In this document: positions 6,019 to 6,301 of the stretch, one piece after another
Numbering within the stretch: the first letter of the stretch is position 1
Layout: each line of letters opens with the position of its first letter
DNA from: Candidatus Moraniibacteriota bacterium
GTDB taxonomy: Bacteria > Patescibacteriota > Minisyncoccia > Moranbacterales > UBA1568
Reading direction: 5' to 3'
DNA: 6,301 bases
Assembly: GCA_030690925.1 (NCBI GenBank)
Contig: JAUYFO010000006.1
Location: 1-6,301, forward strand
Notes under the pieces: model-generated
Database searches by the model: none
The model's input: only the letters and a program-made list of their open reading frames with translations
Told to the model about the DNA's origin: nothing
Program-made: the position numbers and the translations under genes

Positions 6019-6301
6019 ATGGCAAAAATTTTTACTGAAGAAGGCCTGAGAAAATTACAAACCGAGCTAGAAGAGCGTAAAACGAAGATTCGCCATGAGA
6101 TTGCCGAATCGATCAAGGAAGCCAAAGAACAAGGTGACCTGTCGGAAAATGCCGAGTACAGCGAGGCCAAACACCATCAGAACGAAAACGAAAGTCGTAT
6201 CGCTGAGCTCGAAGGTATGCTTAAGGATTCAGTGGTGGCTGCCAAACACAAGAGTTCTGGAACGATAGTGATGGGGTCGAAGATTGCGGTGAAGGTAGGA
6301 A
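6019..6301 (+). CDS. greA: Transcription elongation factor GreA (partial, 3' end beyond window)
   Basis: GreA enters the secondary channel of RNA polymerase and stimulates cleavage of backtracked RNA, rescuing stalled complexes. The visible 94 codons, of about 155-160 usual, cover the N-terminal coiled coil (about 1-75) and the beginning of the C-terminal FKBP-like domain. The FTEEGLRKLQTEL opening is typical. The loop-tip signature GDLSENAEYSEAK carries the acidic pair D40 and E43 that coordinates the catalytic Mg2+ in the polymerase; in E. coli these are D41 and E44. The start is set at ATG 6019 by family similarity (MAKIFTEEG). ATG 6013 (MLMAK) is an in-frame alternative, and neither has a clear Shine-Dalgarno sequence. 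GreB cannot be fully excluded without the C-terminus, but GreA is the form expected in small genomes. The reading frame is intact to the window edge. Confidence 0.95.
   Translation, partial: MAKIFTEEGLRKLQTELEERKTKIRHEIAESIKEAKEQGDLSENAEYSEAKHHQNENESRIAELEGMLKDSVVAAKHKSSGTIVMGSKIAVKVG

Noticed and set aside
43..6301. Alternative genetic code (TGA read as glycine)
   Set aside because: No gene has an internal TGA, glycines use GGN, and all frames close normally with TAA or TAG, so there is no positive sign of recoding.

Overview
The window looks like a stretch of bacterial core genome. It holds six recognisable genes, all on the + strand, plus the probable tail of a seventh. It contains no mobile elements, CRISPR, tRNA or rRNA genes that I can see. 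The combination of a short archaeal-type aspartyl-tRNA synthetase with a compact mreB-mreC-mreD-mrdA cluster, short intergenic gaps and several starts without a clear Shine-Dalgarno sequence is reminiscent of a Candidate Phyla Radiation (Patescibacteria) genome with moderate GC, possibly Parcubacteria. That placement is an inference from gene style, not from a marker comparison. Glycine is encoded by GGN, no reading frame contains an internal TGA, and genes end in TAA or TAG. The standard bacterial code fits, and nothing suggests the TGA=Gly code of Gracilibacteria/Absconditabacteria.

Layout. Positions 1-46 are probably the last codons of an upstream gene. Positions 67-1410 encode an AspRS of the archaeal/eukaryotic type (aspS), probably non-discriminating (Asp-tRNA ligase acting on both tRNA-Asp and tRNA-Asn). 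A gap of about 77 bases carries a weak candidate promoter. It leads into the cell-shape cluster: mreB (1488-2591), mreC (2624-3442), mreD (3445-3987) and mrdA/PBP2 (3999-5885), separated by 32, 2 and 11 bases and so very likely one transcript. A 133-base gap (5886-6018) holds a strong sigma70-type promoter and a T-rich leader with an attenuator-like hairpin. It precedes greA, which runs off the window end.

How the genes work together. MreB filaments, the MreC/MreD membrane adaptors and the PBP2 transpeptidase are the core of the elongasome that inserts peptidoglycan along the side wall of rod-shaped cells. The usual glycosyltransferase partner RodA is not next to mrdA here. AspRS (translation) and GreA (rescue of stalled RNA polymerase) are housekeeping neighbours rather than parts of that machine. 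No previously undescribed multi-gene system is evident. The most useful second looks are the tRNA specificity of the AspRS and the greA leader.
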